Assembly (NCBI RefSeq): GCF_900129975.1
Contig: NZ_FSRG01000004.1
Location: forward strand, 248,001-312,000
Length of the DNA stretch: 64,000 nucleotides
Direction: 5' to 3'
Source: Halodesulfovibrio marinisediminis DSM 17456
Lineage (GTDB): Bacteria > Desulfobacterota > Desulfovibrionia > Desulfovibrionales > Desulfovibrionaceae
The notes under the pieces are model-generated. The model was not told where the DNA came from. It saw only the letters and a program-made list of their open reading frames with translations, and did no database searches. Position numbers and translations under genes: made by a program. Of the stretch, positions 1 through 9,147 are shown in pieces (position 1 is the stretch's first letter; each line of letters starts with the position of its first letter).

Positions 1-810
1 GATTCTCGACTCCTTGCTGTCCCAGCAGATCGCATTACAAAGATTAGAATGCAGGGAGAAAGTACAGGGACTTGGGAAATAGAACGTTCTGATGATGGAT
101 TTACCTTTACGTATCCTGAAGCTCTTAAGAAGCACACTGTAAATCAAAAATCAGCAGATCTGTTTATCCATACGCTTGTTAATGGCGGAGCATCCTGCGA
201 ATCGAATGAAAAGTTGTTAGGTGCTGTTGCTGATTTTTCGATTTCTGTATGGCAGAAAGGCTCGTCTGAGCCGACCACGCTTGTTGTTTTTAAGCGTGAT
301 GACGACAAAGATGAGTATAAAGCAAAAGATAGCCGACAGCCTGATCCGGTGGAACTTTCCTCTGGTCTTGTGAACCAGCTGAAAGTTACAGCATTTGCTT
401 TGCAGGAAAAGCCAATTTTTGATGTTAATGTCGGCGAGGCGGTAAAGCAGAAGCTTAGCCGTATCGACGGCAAACAAGTTCGGAATATCACCATCACGAA
501 GACGACGGAAGGCTGGGTGGACGACCTGACTAACCAAGAACTTACGGGGATGGATTTATTTATTTGGCGGCTTGGAGAGTTGCAGTACCAGAGTTTGCCG
601 GTTCGTAACAGACCGGAAAGTGCATTGCTTTCTTTAAGTTGGAATATTTATGCAGCGGAAGGCGTTCCGCTTGTAGAGTTGTATTTTTACACCGACCCAG
701 AACTTCCTGAGGGAATCAGTTGGGTTCGGTTACAAAGGGAAAGCGTGTGGTACCCCGTGTCGAGCAAGCTAATGCGAGACTTGCGGGCACGTCTTCCTTT
801 TACTCGGTAA
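1..810 (+). CDS. DUF4340 domain-containing protein, 5' end cut by window
   Basis: The frame is open from the first base of the window to the stop at 808-810, so the ATG at 49 is probably internal and the N-terminus lies outside. The visible 269 residues show the pattern 'VPADRITKIRM...W.IER..DGFTFTYPE', the style of DUF4340 proteins, which repeat a module reading 'I..I.I....W.L.R...GW'. A second module starts near window residue 155 ('VRNITITKTTEGWVDDLTNQEL'). DUF4340 proteins are commonly found beside gliding or ABC-type auxiliary genes, but no such neighbour is visible, so no function is proposed. A 51-bp gap separates it from rpoZ. Confidence 0.6.
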   Translation, partial: DSRLLAVPADRITKIRMQGESTGTWEIERSDDGFTFTYPEALKKHTVNQKSADLFIHTLVNGGASCESNEKLLGAVADFSISVWQKGSSEPTTLVVFKRDDDKDEYKAKDSRQPDPVELSSGLVNQLKVTAFALQEKPIFDVNVGEAVKQKLSRIDGKQVRNITITKTTEGWVDDLTNQELTGMDLFIWRLGELQYQSLPVRNRPESALLSLSWNIYAAEGVPLVELYFYTDPELPEGISWVRLQRESVWYPVSSKLMRDLRARLPFTR

Positions 811-861
811 CATTTTTGTTGAAAAAACGGCACTGCCGCATTCATACATAAGGAGTCCTCA

Positions 862-1086
862 ATGGCCCGCATTACAGTAGAAGACTGTCAGGAACGTGTA
901 GATAACCGTTTCCTTCTTGTTCAGATGGCAATTAAACGTGTTCATCAATTCCGTGAAGGCTATGAACCTCTCGTTGAGAGCAAGAACAAAGAAGTTGTTA
1001 CTGCTCTTCGTGAAATCGCAGAAGGTAAAGTGGTTGCTGACGGTGTTGATATGAAGATTGGTTACGAACAGGAAGACGCTGAATAG
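862..1086 (+). CDS. rpoZ: DNA-directed RNA polymerase subunit omega
   Basis: This 74-residue protein begins MARITVEDC and continues '[14 protein letters not shown]', matching the conserved N-terminal half of RNA polymerase omega ('ITVEDCLE.V.NRFELV..A..RA'). Omega binds the beta-prime subunit and helps assemble the core enzyme. The ATG at 862 has an AAGGAGT ribosome site 6 nt upstream. dnaJ starts only 5 bp after the stop, so the two are probably cotranscribed. The size matches the short omega proteins of deltaproteobacteria. Confidence 0.93.
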   Translation: MARITVEDCQERVDNRFLLVQMAIKRVHQFREGYEPLVESKNKEVVTALREIAEGKVVADGVDMKIGYEQEDAE

Positions 1087-1091
1087 TTTCT

Positions 1092-2213
1092 ATGAGCCAG
1101 AGAGATTATTATGAGGTACTCGGGGTTTCCCGATCAGCCTCTGCAGACGAAATCAAACGCGCGTATCGTAAAAAAGCAATGGAGTTTCATCCGGACCGAA
1201 ATCCGGATAACCCTGAAGCTGAGCAGAAGTTTAAGGAAGCCTCTCAGGCTTACGAAGTACTGCACGATACTGACAAGCGTAGCCGTTATGATCAGTTTGG
1301 TCATGCCGGTGTTGATGGCAACGGTTTTGGTGGCTTCAATAACGCAGAAGATATCTTCGGTTCTTTCGGTGATATCTTCGGTGATTTCTTCGGCTTTAAC
1401 ATGGGTGGCGGCTCTCGCGGCCCTCGTGCTCAGGCTGGCGCGGACTTACGTTACAATTTGACGGTTTCTTTCCGCCAGGCTGCTCATGGTGATGAAGTCA
1501 CACTGAAGATCCCTAAGAACGTTATCTGTGATGAATGTGACGGTTCCGGTGCTGCACCGGGAACTTCCGTTGAAACATGTAGTCACTGTCATGGTTCTGG
1601 GCAGGTTCGCCAGAGTCAGGGGCCATTCTCTATTTCTCGACCATGTCCGGTTTGTGGCGGCTCAGGACAGATTATTCCTAATCCATGTCCAAAGTGCCGT
1701 GGTGTAGGCATTGTTAAGGAAACCAAAGAGCTGCAGGTAAAAGTTCCTGCCGGTGTTGATACTGGTAACCGTCTGCGCTTGCGTGGAGAAGGTGAGCCGG
1801 GAATTCATGGTGGCCCTCCGGGTGATCTGTATGTTGTTATCACCGTTGAAGAAGATAAGACCTTTGAGCGTCAGGGACAGCACCTGATTATCCAAAGGGA
1901 AATTTCTTTTGTTCAGGCAGCACTGGGTGATAAGATTGAAGTGCCTACGCTGGATGAGCCGATCACTATGGATATTCCGAAAGGAACCCAGAGTGGTGAA
2001 GTTTTCCGTATGAAGGGATATGGTCTGCCTAACCTTGGATATGGAGCGCAGCAGGGTGATTTGATGGTTGAAATTATCGTCAAAACACCTACCAAGCTTT
2101 CCAAGCGTCAGGAAGAGTTGCTTCAGGAGTTCGCAGAACTTGAAGAAGAAAAGCCTTTCTCCAAGGTTAAGAAAATGTTTAAAAAAGCCGGAAAAGCAAT
2201 GGGGGTTGATTAA
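1092..2213 (+). CDS. dnaJ: Chaperone protein DnaJ
   Basis: A full-length 373-residue type I J-protein, the cochaperone that stimulates DnaK ATPase and holds unfolded clients in the cytoplasm. The J domain occupies roughly residues 1-70, with the HPD motif in 'EFHPDRN'. A Gly/Phe-rich linker follows (about 75-120), and then four zinc-binding repeats: [24 protein letters not shown] and CPKCRGVG. The C-terminal peptide-binding domains complete the protein. Its stop overlaps the moaC start by one base (TAATG), giving translational coupling in an rpoZ-dnaJ-moaC unit. No dnaK or grpE is visible nearby. Confidence 0.96.
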   Translation: MSQRDYYEVLGVSRSASADEIKRAYRKKAMEFHPDRNPDNPEAEQKFKEASQAYEVLHDTDKRSRYDQFGHAGVDGNGFGGFNNAEDIFGSFGDIFGDFFGFNMGGGSRGPRAQAGADLRYNLTVSFRQAAHGDEVTLKIPKNVICDECDGSGAAPGTSVETCSHCHGSGQVRQSQGPFSISRPCPVCGGSGQIIPNPCPKCRGVGIVKETKELQVKVPAGVDTGNRLRLRGEGEPGIHGGPPGDLYVVITVEEDKTFERQGQHLIIQREISFVQAALGDKIEVPTLDEPITMDIPKGTQSGEVFRMKGYGLPNLGYGAQQGDLMVEIIVKTPTKLSKRQEELLQEFAELEEEKPFSKVKKMFKKAGKAMGVD

Positions 2214-2695
2214 TGGGCGAGAAGAGTTTTTCCCACATGGACACAGACGGTTCAATCACGATGGTGGATGTTGGTGATAAAGACGATACCCGCCGAACCG
2301 CAATTGTTAGGACTGTGGTTGAAGTCTCTTCAAATACCCTTGATCTGCTTCTTCGTCAGGCACTGCCGAAAGGTGATGTGCTGACAACCGCTAAGGTGGC
2401 CGGAATTCAGGCTGCTAAACGTACATGGGAGCTTATTCCCTTGTGTCATCCGCTCTTTTTGAGCTACGTTGACGTACGCTTTGAAATCGATAAAGCACAG
2501 AATGCCATTAAAATTGAAGCGGAAGCCCGCACTACATCACAGACTGGTGTAGAGATGGAAGCGCTTATGGCTGCCCAGACTGCTGCCATGACAATTTATG
2601 ACATGTGCAAAGCTGTGCAGAAAGATATTATCATCCGCGATTGTCGTCTTGTTTACAAGGCCGGTGGCAAGAGTGGTGTGTTTCAGGCCGAATAA
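2213..2695 (+). CDS. moaC: Cyclic pyranopterin monophosphate synthase MoaC
   Basis: This 160-residue protein matches MoaC, which converts the MoaA product into cyclic pyranopterin monophosphate in molybdenum cofactor synthesis. Diagnostic stretches are 'FSHMDTDGSITMVDVGDK', 'KRTWELIPLCHPLFLS' (the active-site LCHP region) and 'GVEMEALMAAQTAAMTIYDMCKA'. The start overlaps the dnaJ stop by one base. A strong terminator follows at about 2722, ending the unit. Mo-cofactor synthesis fits the MoeA protein at 47-49 kb and the SelB gene near 60 kb, since many Desulfovibrio formate dehydrogenases need both Mo/W cofactor and selenocysteine. Confidence 0.96.
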   Translation: MGEKSFSHMDTDGSITMVDVGDKDDTRRTAIVRTVVEVSSNTLDLLLRQALPKGDVLTTAKVAGIQAAKRTWELIPLCHPLFLSYVDVRFEIDKAQNAIKIEAEARTTSQTGVEMEALMAAQTAAMTIYDMCKAVQKDIIIRDCRLVYKAGGKSGVFQAE

Positions 2696-2721
2696 TTGTG
2701 CTGGACACAGGACAAAGAGTT

Positions 2722-2752
2722 AAAGCCCTTGCTATATGCAAGGGCTTTTTCT
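2722..2752 (+). terminator. Intrinsic terminator after moaC
   Basis: An 11-bp perfect stem (AAAGCCCTTGC paired with GCAAGGGCTTT) with a 5-nt loop is followed by a T-rich run. It closes the rpoZ-dnaJ-moaC unit. Confidence 0.9.
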
Positions 2753-2790
2753 TTATATATCAAGTCAGTTAAAACTTTTGTGAATGCTTA

Positions 2791-2819
2791 TTGACATCTC
2801 GTTGATCTGGCGGTATTAA
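2791..2819 (+). promoter_or_regulatory. Sigma-70-type promoter of the Fur-family gene
   Basis: A TTGACA hexamer at 2791-2796 and TATTAA at 2814-2819 are separated by exactly 17 bp. The -10 region opens a direct repeat: TATTAAC at 2814-2820 recurs at about 2830-2836, 16 bp apart, just before the ribosome site GGGGGTG. The repeat could be a regulator-binding site (autoregulation by the Fur/PerR protein is common), but it does not match a clean Per box. Confidence 0.6.
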
Positions 2820-2849
2820 CAACTATTACTATTAACAGGGGGTGCACAT

Positions 2850-3239
2850 ATGGCTGTACAGACTCGTATGACCAAGCAGCGCAAAGTTATTTTAGAAGAG
2901 CTCTGCAAGGTTACTACTCACCCTACAGCAGATGAAGTGTACGACATGGTCAGACAGCGGTTGCCACGCATTAGTCTGGGCACAGTTTATCGTAACCTTG
3001 ATGTGCTTGCAGAGAGCGGAGATGTCCTTAAGCTTGAACATGCAGGATCACAGAAACGGTTTGACGGTAATACAAATCCTCATGCTCATGTTCGTTGTAG
3101 CATTTGTGGTAAAGTAGGCGATGTTATGAACGCTGAATATGTCGCTTCAGCTCAGGGTGCAGTTGCTCCCGGCTTTACTATCCATGCCGCACACATTGAG
3201 TTTGAAGGTGTATGTGACGCTTGCCAGACACATAATTAG
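2850..3239 (+). CDS. Fur-family transcriptional regulator, PerR-like
   Basis: A 129-residue Fur-superfamily repressor. An N-terminal winged helix ('TKQRKVILEEL', 'HPTADEVYDMVRQRLPRISLGTVYRNLDVL') is followed by a metal-binding dimerisation domain with 'NPHAHVRCSICGKVGDV' and a C-terminal 'GVCDACQTHN'. These supply the two CxxC pairs of the structural zinc site. The short length and the 'R.SLGTVYRNLD.L...G' recognition helix resemble PerR more than Fur, suggesting an iron- or manganese-dependent peroxide sensor, but the regulatory ligands cannot be assigned by eye. It has its own promoter and a ribosome site AGGGGGTG. It stands alone between terminators. Confidence 0.85.
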   Translation: MAVQTRMTKQRKVILEELCKVTTHPTADEVYDMVRQRLPRISLGTVYRNLDVLAESGDVLKLEHAGSQKRFDGNTNPHAHVRCSICGKVGDVMNAEYVASAQGAVAPGFTIHAAHIEFEGVCDACQTHN

Positions 3240-3252
3240 TGCACATTCCGCG

Positions 3253-3283
3253 GGGTAGATGAGAAATCGTCTACCCTTTTTAT
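3253..3283 (+). terminator. Intrinsic terminator after the Fur-family gene
   Basis: A 10-bp stem (GGGTAGATGA paired with TCGTCTACCC, one G-T pair) with a GAAA loop is followed by TTTTTATTT. Confidence 0.85.
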
Positions 3284-3293
3284 TTCCTGAAAA

Positions 3294-3333
3294 AACGGAC
3301 AGCAGTTATCTTTCTGCTGTCCGTTCTTTTTTT
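3294..3333 (+). terminator. Second strong hairpin with T-run
   Basis: A 12-bp perfect stem (AACGGACAGCAG with CTGCTGTCCGTT) precedes a TCTTTTTTT tail. It is a back-to-back second terminator 40 bp after the first; its A-rich 5' side means it could also serve the minus strand. Confidence 0.8.
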
Positions 3334-3747
3334 AGCCAGAAGAGCTGGAGTGTGCACATTTTTTGTAATTACTTGGTAAGTTGTGTATAATTTTCTTTTG
3401 ATAAACTAGAAATATACACGTGCTTTGACTGGTGTGATTTTTATGGGTTTTGCTTCTTACTTATTAAAATAAAAAGGAAAAAAGTAACGGGGTAAAGAAA
3501 GGGAACTGTCTGTCGATTAGAGAAAATCGGGGGCGATGGGTAATAAGCGATAGAAGGGGGATTCTGTATTTTGTGCACAAGTTATTCTGCAGGGTAGGGA
3601 TCTGCTGAATCTGGGTATAGTTGCACAGAATAACACAGCTTATAAAACCCAAAGCCCCCTCTTAACAAGGTGGCGTTTTTACCTTGTTAACAATTTGTGA
3701 ATATCTGTTCGTGACGCTAGATAGGGAAAGTATCTAACCCCTAAAAA
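3334..3747. other. Non-coding stretch with an inverted repeat
   Basis: About 410 bp without a credible gene. The only minus-strand frame here has no ribosome site and a composition unlike its neighbours. A perfect 10-bp inverted repeat, TTAACAAGGT at 3662-3671 and ACCTTGTTAA at 3681-3690, lies downstream of the thioesterase stop and could be its terminator on the minus strand, although no T-run follows it. Confidence 0.4.
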
Positions 3748-4278
3748 TTAAAACAGTTCTTCAGGGCTGTATATAGAGCTTTGTTCCATTTCATCCTGAG
3801 TCTGCTTTTCTCGCTGCCGTTCGGCTCGGCGTGCAGCACGGCGAAGGGTAGCTTCCTGAAGTCTGCGCTCTTGTGTTTTGGTTTCAACAATGAGAGGAGG
3901 GGAAGATGTAGGCTTTTTCTCCGGACTCATTGCGACAAAGGTAAGATAGGCGGAAGCTACATGTCGGATATTTCCTGTAAATAGATCTTCTGATTCAACC
4001 CGAACACCTACTTCCATAGATTTGGAACCCACGAAATTGACACTGGATTTAAGCATCATCAGCTCTCCTACGTGGACGGGGGCCTTGAATTCCATACGAT
4101 CAATTGAGGCAGTGACAACAGAGCACCCTCTGGCATGACGCATGGCGCATACAGCACCTGCAAGGTCAATGTGCTTCAAGATTACTCCACCATGCACATT
4201 TCCTGCGGCATTTGTATCACCAGGTAGTGCGCGATGAGTCATGAAAGTTTCACTGCTGGATATACTCCGTCCTTTCAT
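3748..4278 (-). CDS. Acyl-CoA thioesterase, hotdog fold (YciA-like)
   Basis: I place the start at the ATG at 4278, which has an AGAGAGG ribosome site, rather than at an upstream TTG; this gives 176 residues. Residues 1-120 match the YciA/BACH type of acyl-CoA thioesterase: 'PGDTNAAGNVHGGVILKHIDLAGAVCA' contains the catalytic-loop Asn/His-Gly region, and 'VTASIDRMEFKAPVHVGE' follows. The enzyme would hydrolyse acyl-CoA to fatty acid and CoA in the cytoplasm. The C-terminal 55 residues are charged and Arg/Glu/Gln-rich, probably a helical extension. It is a single gene between two non-coding stretches. Confidence 0.85.
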   Translation of the reverse strand: MKGRSISSSETFMTHRALPGDTNAAGNVHGGVILKHIDLAGAVCAMRHARGCSVVTASIDRMEFKAPVHVGELMMLKSSVNFVGSKSMEVGVRVESEDLFTGNIRHVASAYLTFVAMSPEKKPTSSPPLIVETKTQERRLQEATLRRAARRAERQREKQTQDEMEQSSIYSPEELF

Positions 4279-4793
4279 ATGGCCTCTCTTACCCAAAATA
4301 GTCGGGGGTCTATATCTTTCTTTATATGGGGCTGCAATACATCTATCTAATATATTTTCATTTTCTAAGTGATGTCATAATGTTGAACTGTGGAATATGC
4401 TAGAAGATCTGTAGCGGCAGTGCATAGCTCTTTCTGATATCTTTATCAAATTTCATAGTTAAGCAAACGATATGTTTCAGTTACAATTAGCAGTAAAAAA
4501 AATGTAGCATGGTAGTTGCTTTGGTTGTGTAAAAAATATGTAATGCGTTAGGTTGAACCTATTTGTTGGCTTGTAGATGGCATAGTGTCTTCAACAAGTA
4601 TATGCGACGTTGCGTAGCTTGATAATTTTTTTTAAGGTGTATTATATTATAGCAGGTTGCGGATAAAATTACTTGAAATTTATTGCATGGGTGGTTGTAA
4701 TTTGGTGTTGTTTCCGTATGCTTTGTGGAGTATTTTTTAAAATAGGTTAGTTAGCCAATATGTATGATGTCCTTTGTTGTAAGGTAATTTAAA
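4279..4793. other. AT-rich intergenic region between divergent genes
   Basis: About 515 bp separate the divergent thioesterase and methyltransferase genes. The stretch is strongly AT-rich with no frame that has a ribosome site, no hairpin with a T-run and no clear promoter pair. It must hold both upstream regions. Confidence 0.4.
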
Positions 4794-5585
4794 ATGACTA
4801 TTTGGGCTAATGAAAATATTGTAGACGAATATAGGCAGTGGGTGGAATCCCCGGCTGGCGAATTGGCTCTGCAGTCGAAGATGAAGCTGATTGTCGACTT
4901 GATTTCCGGTTGGCCTCGTCGAGGACGACGTTTTTTGGAGGTTGGTTGCGCTACTGGCATGATGACAGAGATGTTCTATCATGCAGGATTCGACGTGACC
5001 GGTTTGGACTCCTCTCCGTTGATGCTGGCTGAAGCGCGAAAGCTGCTTGGGCGACGTGCGGATTTTTTCTTAGGCAAGGCAGAACATCTTCCGTTCGACG
5101 ATAATCAGTTTGATTATGTCGGCGTTGGCTCTGTGCTGGAGTTTGTGGATGATCCAGAGACTGTTCTTTCAGAAGCACTTCGAGTTGCCTCTTTCGGTAT
5201 TGTTGTGACCGTCTATTCGAAATGGTCGCTGTACTACTTGCTGCGTGGCCGATCTGCTTCTGAATGTGTACAACAACGGCGTTGGCTGACTCCGCTTTGC
5301 ATAGATAAAATGCTTCGTGGGCTGGTTGGAACAGGTGAATTTACTCGTCGTTCTATCTTGCTTGGTCCTGTTTCAACATGGAAAGATACTCCGGTGTGCG
5401 GTTGGGTGAATTCTAGAATTTTACCTTACGGGCTTGGAGCGCTTTCCGGAATTTGTGTAGATAAGAACGATACAAAAATGACTATTCCTCTTCTTGCAAA
5501 AAAATACAGATCAAAACCCGCAATTATGAATGCTTGCCGTACCAATCTTGCCGCCAGAAACCCTACTTCTAGTTTTGACAAATAG
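4794..5585 (+). CDS. Class I SAM-dependent methyltransferase
   Basis: A 263-residue protein with the Rossmann methyltransferase signature: motif I 'RFLEVGCATGMMTEMFYHAGFDVTGLDSSPLML' at about residues 42-75, the acidic end of strand 2 ('GLDSS'), and post-I 'AEHLPFDDNQFDYVGVGSVLEFVDDPETVL'. This is the Methyltransf_11 layout. The substrate is not predictable. The start ATG at 4794 has AAGGTAAT upstream. A terminator-like hairpin follows, so it is probably monocistronic. Confidence 0.8.
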   Translation: MTIWANENIVDEYRQWVESPAGELALQSKMKLIVDLISGWPRRGRRFLEVGCATGMMTEMFYHAGFDVTGLDSSPLMLAEARKLLGRRADFFLGKAEHLPFDDNQFDYVGVGSVLEFVDDPETVLSEALRVASFGIVVTVYSKWSLYYLLRGRSASECVQQRRWLTPLCIDKMLRGLVGTGEFTRRSILLGPVSTWKDTPVCGWVNSRILPYGLGALSGICVDKNDTKMTIPLLAKKYRSKPAIMNACRTNLAARNPTSSFDK

Positions 5586-5602
5586 GCAACTTTAGACTAC
5601 CC

Positions 5603-5643
5603 AAAGCTGTTTCGACACATTTTTGTTGATACAGCTTTTTTTG
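5603..5643 (+). terminator. Probable terminator after the methyltransferase gene
   Basis: AAAGCTGT at 5603-5610 pairs with ACAGCTTT at 5631-5638 across a 20-nt loop and is followed by TTTTTTT. The long loop lowers confidence. Confidence 0.6.
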
Positions 5644-5721
5644 TGTGCGACCAGCACCTCCTATTTGCTACGTTTTTGTGTTGTAGCACATAGAAAGAAT
5701 TACATTTTTTTAGGAACCGGC

Positions 5722-6960
5722 ATGAGTAAAGTAAAAAGAATTAAAGGTTATGCAGATATGTTCTCTCCGGAGAGCGATACCTTTACCTTTATGGAAACTG
5801 TTGCACGCGATGTTTTTGGTAGCTTTGGCTATAAAGAACTTCGTACGCCTATTCTTGAGCGTACTGAACTTTTTAAACGCTCTATTGGCGATGAAACAGA
5901 TGTTGTACAGAAAGAAATGTACACCTTCGATGACCGCAAAGGCCGTTCTCTTACTATGCGTCCGGAAGCAACCGCAGGTGTTATGCGTGCCTACATTGAA
6001 GGCAACGTGAACGCAGTTGAGCAAATTTCAAAGCTCTTCACCTTCGGGCCTATGTTCCGGTACGAACGTCCGCAGAAAGGACGTATGCGCCAGTTCCATC
6101 AAATCAACTGTGAGTGTCTCGGTCCTGATGAGCCGCATGCGGATGCAGAAGTTATTCTCATGCTGATGACCTTCCTTACTAAGATTGGTCTGAAAGAGCT
6201 CACTCTTGAGGTTAACTCCCTTGGTTGTCGTGAGTGTCGTCCTAAGTACAACGAAGCCCTGCGTGCTTTTCTCGCAAATCTTAACAAAGAAGAGCTTTGC
6301 GAAGACTGTCGACGTCGTATGGAAACAAACCCACTTCGTGTACTTGACTGTAAGGTTCCTGCCTGTAAGGCATTAACTGAAAATGCTCCGACAATTATTG
6401 AGCATAACTGTGACGCGTGTAAGGTTCATCACGATAAAGTGCTGTCCACATTGCGTGCTGCAGATGTACCATTTGTACAGAACGATCGTCTTGTACGCGG
6501 TCTTGATTACTACAACCGTACTACATTTGAAGTCGTGTCCAACGATATTGGTTCCCAAAGCTCTGTTGCAGGTGGCGGCCGTTATGATGGCCTCATTAAG
6601 CAGCTTGGTGGTGCCGATGTGCCGGGTATCGGTTTTGCGTGTGGCATGGAACGCCTTGCTCTTGCACTTGGTGAACGAGAAGTTGAGCAGCCTGATTTCT
6701 ATATTGCAGTTCTTGATGAGAACGGTCTTGAAGATGGTCTTATGCTTGCCCAGTCCTTACGTCTGGCAGGTAAGAAAGGCGATGTAAGCTTTGCTTCCAA
6801 GTCCATGAAAGCGCAGATGCGTCAGGCAGGAAAAAAAGGTGCCCGTAAGGCTCTTATCCTTGGTGGAGATGAGCTTGCAGCTAAGACCGTTGTAGTAAAA
6901 GATATGGAAACTGGTGAACAGATCACAGTTCCTCAATCTGAACTTGTTGAGCATATTTAA
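5722..6960 (+). CDS. hisS: Histidine--tRNA ligase
   Basis: I place the start at the ATG at 5722 (MSKVKRIKGYADMF), preceded by AGGAACC; the frame runs further upstream but that part is not HisRS-like and overlaps the preceding terminator. The resulting 412 residues are the usual HisRS length. Class II motif 2 is in 'TFGPMFRYERPQKGRMRQFHQIN'; the histidine-specific loops are 'LVRGLDYYNRTTFEV' (HisA) and 'VAGGGRYDGLIKQLGG' (HisB); the C-terminal anticodon-binding domain starts near residue 320. It charges tRNA-His in the cytoplasm. aspS follows after a terminator. Confidence 0.96.
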   Translation: MSKVKRIKGYADMFSPESDTFTFMETVARDVFGSFGYKELRTPILERTELFKRSIGDETDVVQKEMYTFDDRKGRSLTMRPEATAGVMRAYIEGNVNAVEQISKLFTFGPMFRYERPQKGRMRQFHQINCECLGPDEPHADAEVILMLMTFLTKIGLKELTLEVNSLGCRECRPKYNEALRAFLANLNKEELCEDCRRRMETNPLRVLDCKVPACKALTENAPTIIEHNCDACKVHHDKVLSTLRAADVPFVQNDRLVRGLDYYNRTTFEVVSNDIGSQSSVAGGGRYDGLIKQLGGADVPGIGFACGMERLALALGEREVEQPDFYIAVLDENGLEDGLMLAQSLRLAGKKGDVSFASKSMKAQMRQAGKKGARKALILGGDELAAKTVVVKDMETGEQITVPQSELVEHI

Positions 6961-6982
6961 TAATCAGAAGCAGTAAGTGTTG

Positions 6983-7015
6983 GACGGCACTGTGCGGTGC
7001 CGTCTGACTTTTTTC
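6983..7015 (+). terminator. Intrinsic terminator after hisS
   Basis: An 8-bp GC-rich stem, GACGGCAC with GTGCCGTC, has a 6-nt loop and is followed by TGACTTTTTT. Confidence 0.85.
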
Positions 7016-7097
7016 GCAGTCTGATAACACCATTCGTGTAGAACCCCTAACCTTGGACAGCTTTGCTGTCTTTATGAATTTTTTAAAGGAAACGATA

Positions 7098-8927
7098 ATG
7101 AGCGATCAAAATCTGGATATTCAGCAGGACCATCAGCAGTACATCGAGCCTCTTAACGGGTGGGTTCGCACCCATAATTGCTGCGAGCTGAATGCCAATA
7201 ATATCGGCTCTGAAGTATGCCTGATGGGTTGGGTACAGTTCCGTCGCGATCATGGTGGCCTGATTTTTATCGACCTTCGTGACCGCAGAGGCCTTACTCA
7301 GGTAGTATTCAGCCCGGACGTGAACAAAGAAGCGCACAAGCTCGCGCACATTTTGCGTACTGAATATGTTGTTGCTATTAAAGGTGAAGTTCGTCATCGC
7401 CCAGAAGGTATGACCAACACCAGCATGGTAACAGGTGAAGTTGAAGTTTACGTAACTGAGTGGAAACTGCTTAATACTGCTAAGACCACTCCGTTCCAGA
7501 TTGAAGACCGTGTAGATGCTTCTGAGAACTTACGTCTCGAATACCGCTACCTAGATCTTCGTCGTCCTAAGCTTGCAAATAACTTCATCATTCGTAACCG
7601 TGCTGCTCAGGCTATTCGTCGTTACCTCGATGAGCTGGACTTCCTCGAAGTGGAAACTCCGTTCCTGACCAAGTCTACTCCTGAAGGTGCACGCGACTTC
7701 CTAGTACCTAGCCGTACAAACCAAGGTGAGTTCTACGCGCTTCCTCAGTCTCCGCAGATTTTCAAACAGCTGCTCATGGCTGCAGGTATGGACCGTTACT
7801 ACCAGGTTGTTCGTTGCTTCCGTGACGAAGACCTTCGTGCTGACCGTCAGCCTGAATTTACTCAGGTTGATATTGAAATGAGCTTTGCTGATGAAAAGCA
7901 GGTTCAGACCATGGCAGAAGGTCTTGTAGCGCGTGTATTTAAAGAGTGCCTTGATGTTGAAATTCCAAGCACCTTCCCACGCATGACCTACGATCAGGCG
8001 ATTGAAGAGTACGGTCTTGATAAGCCGGATACCCGCTTCGACCTCCGCCTTAAGAACGTAAGCCACGTTGTAAAAGACTCCGGTTTCCGTCTCTTCTCCA
8101 GCGCAGAACTCGTAAAAGCTATGCGTGTACCTGGTGGTGCTGTTCTTACTCGTAAGGAAATTGATCAGTACACTGATTTCGTAAAAATTTACGGTGCTCA
8201 GGGTCTTGCATGGATCAAAATTAAAGAAGACGAATGGCAGTCTCCGATTGCTAAGTTCCTTTCTGATGAAGAGCGTAAAGGTCTTACCGAAGAACTCGGC
8301 CTTGAAGTTGGCGATATCGTATTCTTCCAGGCTGGTTCTGCAGATATGGTAAATAACGCTCTTGGTTACCTGCGTATTGAAGTTGCAAAACGTTTCGAAC
8401 TTATTCCGGAAAACACCTATAACTTCCTGTGGGTAACAGATTTCCCTCTCTTTGAGTACGATGCTGATGAAAAACGTTATGTAGCATGTCACCATCCGTT
8501 TACTTCTGCTCAGGATGGCGAAGAAAATGTAATGGTAACAGATCCTGCTAATGCAAAAGCACGCGCATACGACCTCGTACTTAACGGTAGTGAAGTTGGT
8601 GGCGGTTCTATCCGTATGCATAACCGTCAGCGTCAGGAAGAAATGTTCTCTGCACTCGGTTTCTCCAAAGAAGAAGCAGAAGAACAGTTCGGCTTCCTCA
8701 TGGAAGCATTTGAATATGGCGCGCCACCACACGGCGGCATCGCCTTCGGTCTTGACCGTCTTGTTATGATCCTGACCAACTCTCCTTCTATCCGCGACGT
8801 TATTGCCTTCCCTAAAACCCAGAAAGGCACCTGTCTGCTCACTAAAGCGCCATCTGCTGTTTCTAACAACCAGTTGCGTGAACTGAGCCTGCGTTTGCGC
8901 GAGATTAAAAAAGAAGCTGCTGAGTAG
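7098..8927 (+). CDS. aspS: Aspartate--tRNA ligase
   Basis: The start is the ATG at 7098 with AAAGGAAA just upstream; an upstream in-frame start lacks a site. The 609-residue product is a bacterial-type AspRS: an N-terminal OB-fold anticodon domain ('[35 protein letters not shown]'), class II motif 1 ('[33 protein letters not shown]'), motif 2 ('[30 protein letters not shown]'), the GAD insertion (about 330-430) and motif 3 ('[13 protein letters not shown]'). It makes Asp-tRNA for translation. Whether it also charges tRNA-Asn cannot be told here. It sits between two terminators. Confidence 0.96.
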   Translation: MSDQNLDIQQDHQQYIEPLNGWVRTHNCCELNANNIGSEVCLMGWVQFRRDHGGLIFIDLRDRRGLTQVVFSPDVNKEAHKLAHILRTEYVVAIKGEVRHRPEGMTNTSMVTGEVEVYVTEWKLLNTAKTTPFQIEDRVDASENLRLEYRYLDLRRPKLANNFIIRNRAAQAIRRYLDELDFLEVETPFLTKSTPEGARDFLVPSRTNQGEFYALPQSPQIFKQLLMAAGMDRYYQVVRCFRDEDLRADRQPEFTQVDIEMSFADEKQVQTMAEGLVARVFKECLDVEIPSTFPRMTYDQAIEEYGLDKPDTRFDLRLKNVSHVVKDSGFRLFSSAELVKAMRVPGGAVLTRKEIDQYTDFVKIYGAQGLAWIKIKEDEWQSPIAKFLSDEERKGLTEELGLEVGDIVFFQAGSADMVNNALGYLRIEVAKRFELIPENTYNFLWVTDFPLFEYDADEKRYVACHHPFTSAQDGEENVMVTDPANAKARAYDLVLNGSEVGGGSIRMHNRQRQEEMFSALGFSKEEAEEQFGFLMEAFEYGAPPHGGIAFGLDRLVMILTNSPSIRDVIAFPKTQKGTCLLTKAPSAVSNNQLRELSLRLREIKKEAAE

Positions 8928-8994
8928 TAGTATTGAAATAGACTCTGTCTAGATAGATCGTTGTCGGTGATTAGCTGGCAAACGAAATGAAATA

Positions 8995-9040
8995 AAAAAG
9001 GCAGGAGCGTAGTGATGCATCTACGCTTCTGCCTTTTTGT
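8995..9040. terminator. Bidirectional terminator after aspS
   Basis: An 18-nt stem (AAAAAGGCAGGAGCGTAG with CTACGCTTCTGCCTTTTT, one G-T pair) has an 8-nt loop and T-runs on both strands. It probably serves aspS and the convergent P460-like gene. Confidence 0.9.
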
Positions 9041-9147
9041 TTGCTGTGGCGAACTGCGTTACAGCAAACGAGGAGTTTGTACTGCTCAAATAGGGGCGTG
9101 GGAGCAGTTTTAACGGAAAGTAGGAGAGGGAGACGTTTATTGCGTAA

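Noticed and set aside
3464-3652. Minus-strand 62-aa frame
   Set aside because: No ribosome site, Phe/Ser/Leu-rich random composition, no recognisable motif.
7701-8732. 343-aa minus-strand frame
   Set aside because: Antisense to aspS; no motif and no ribosome site.
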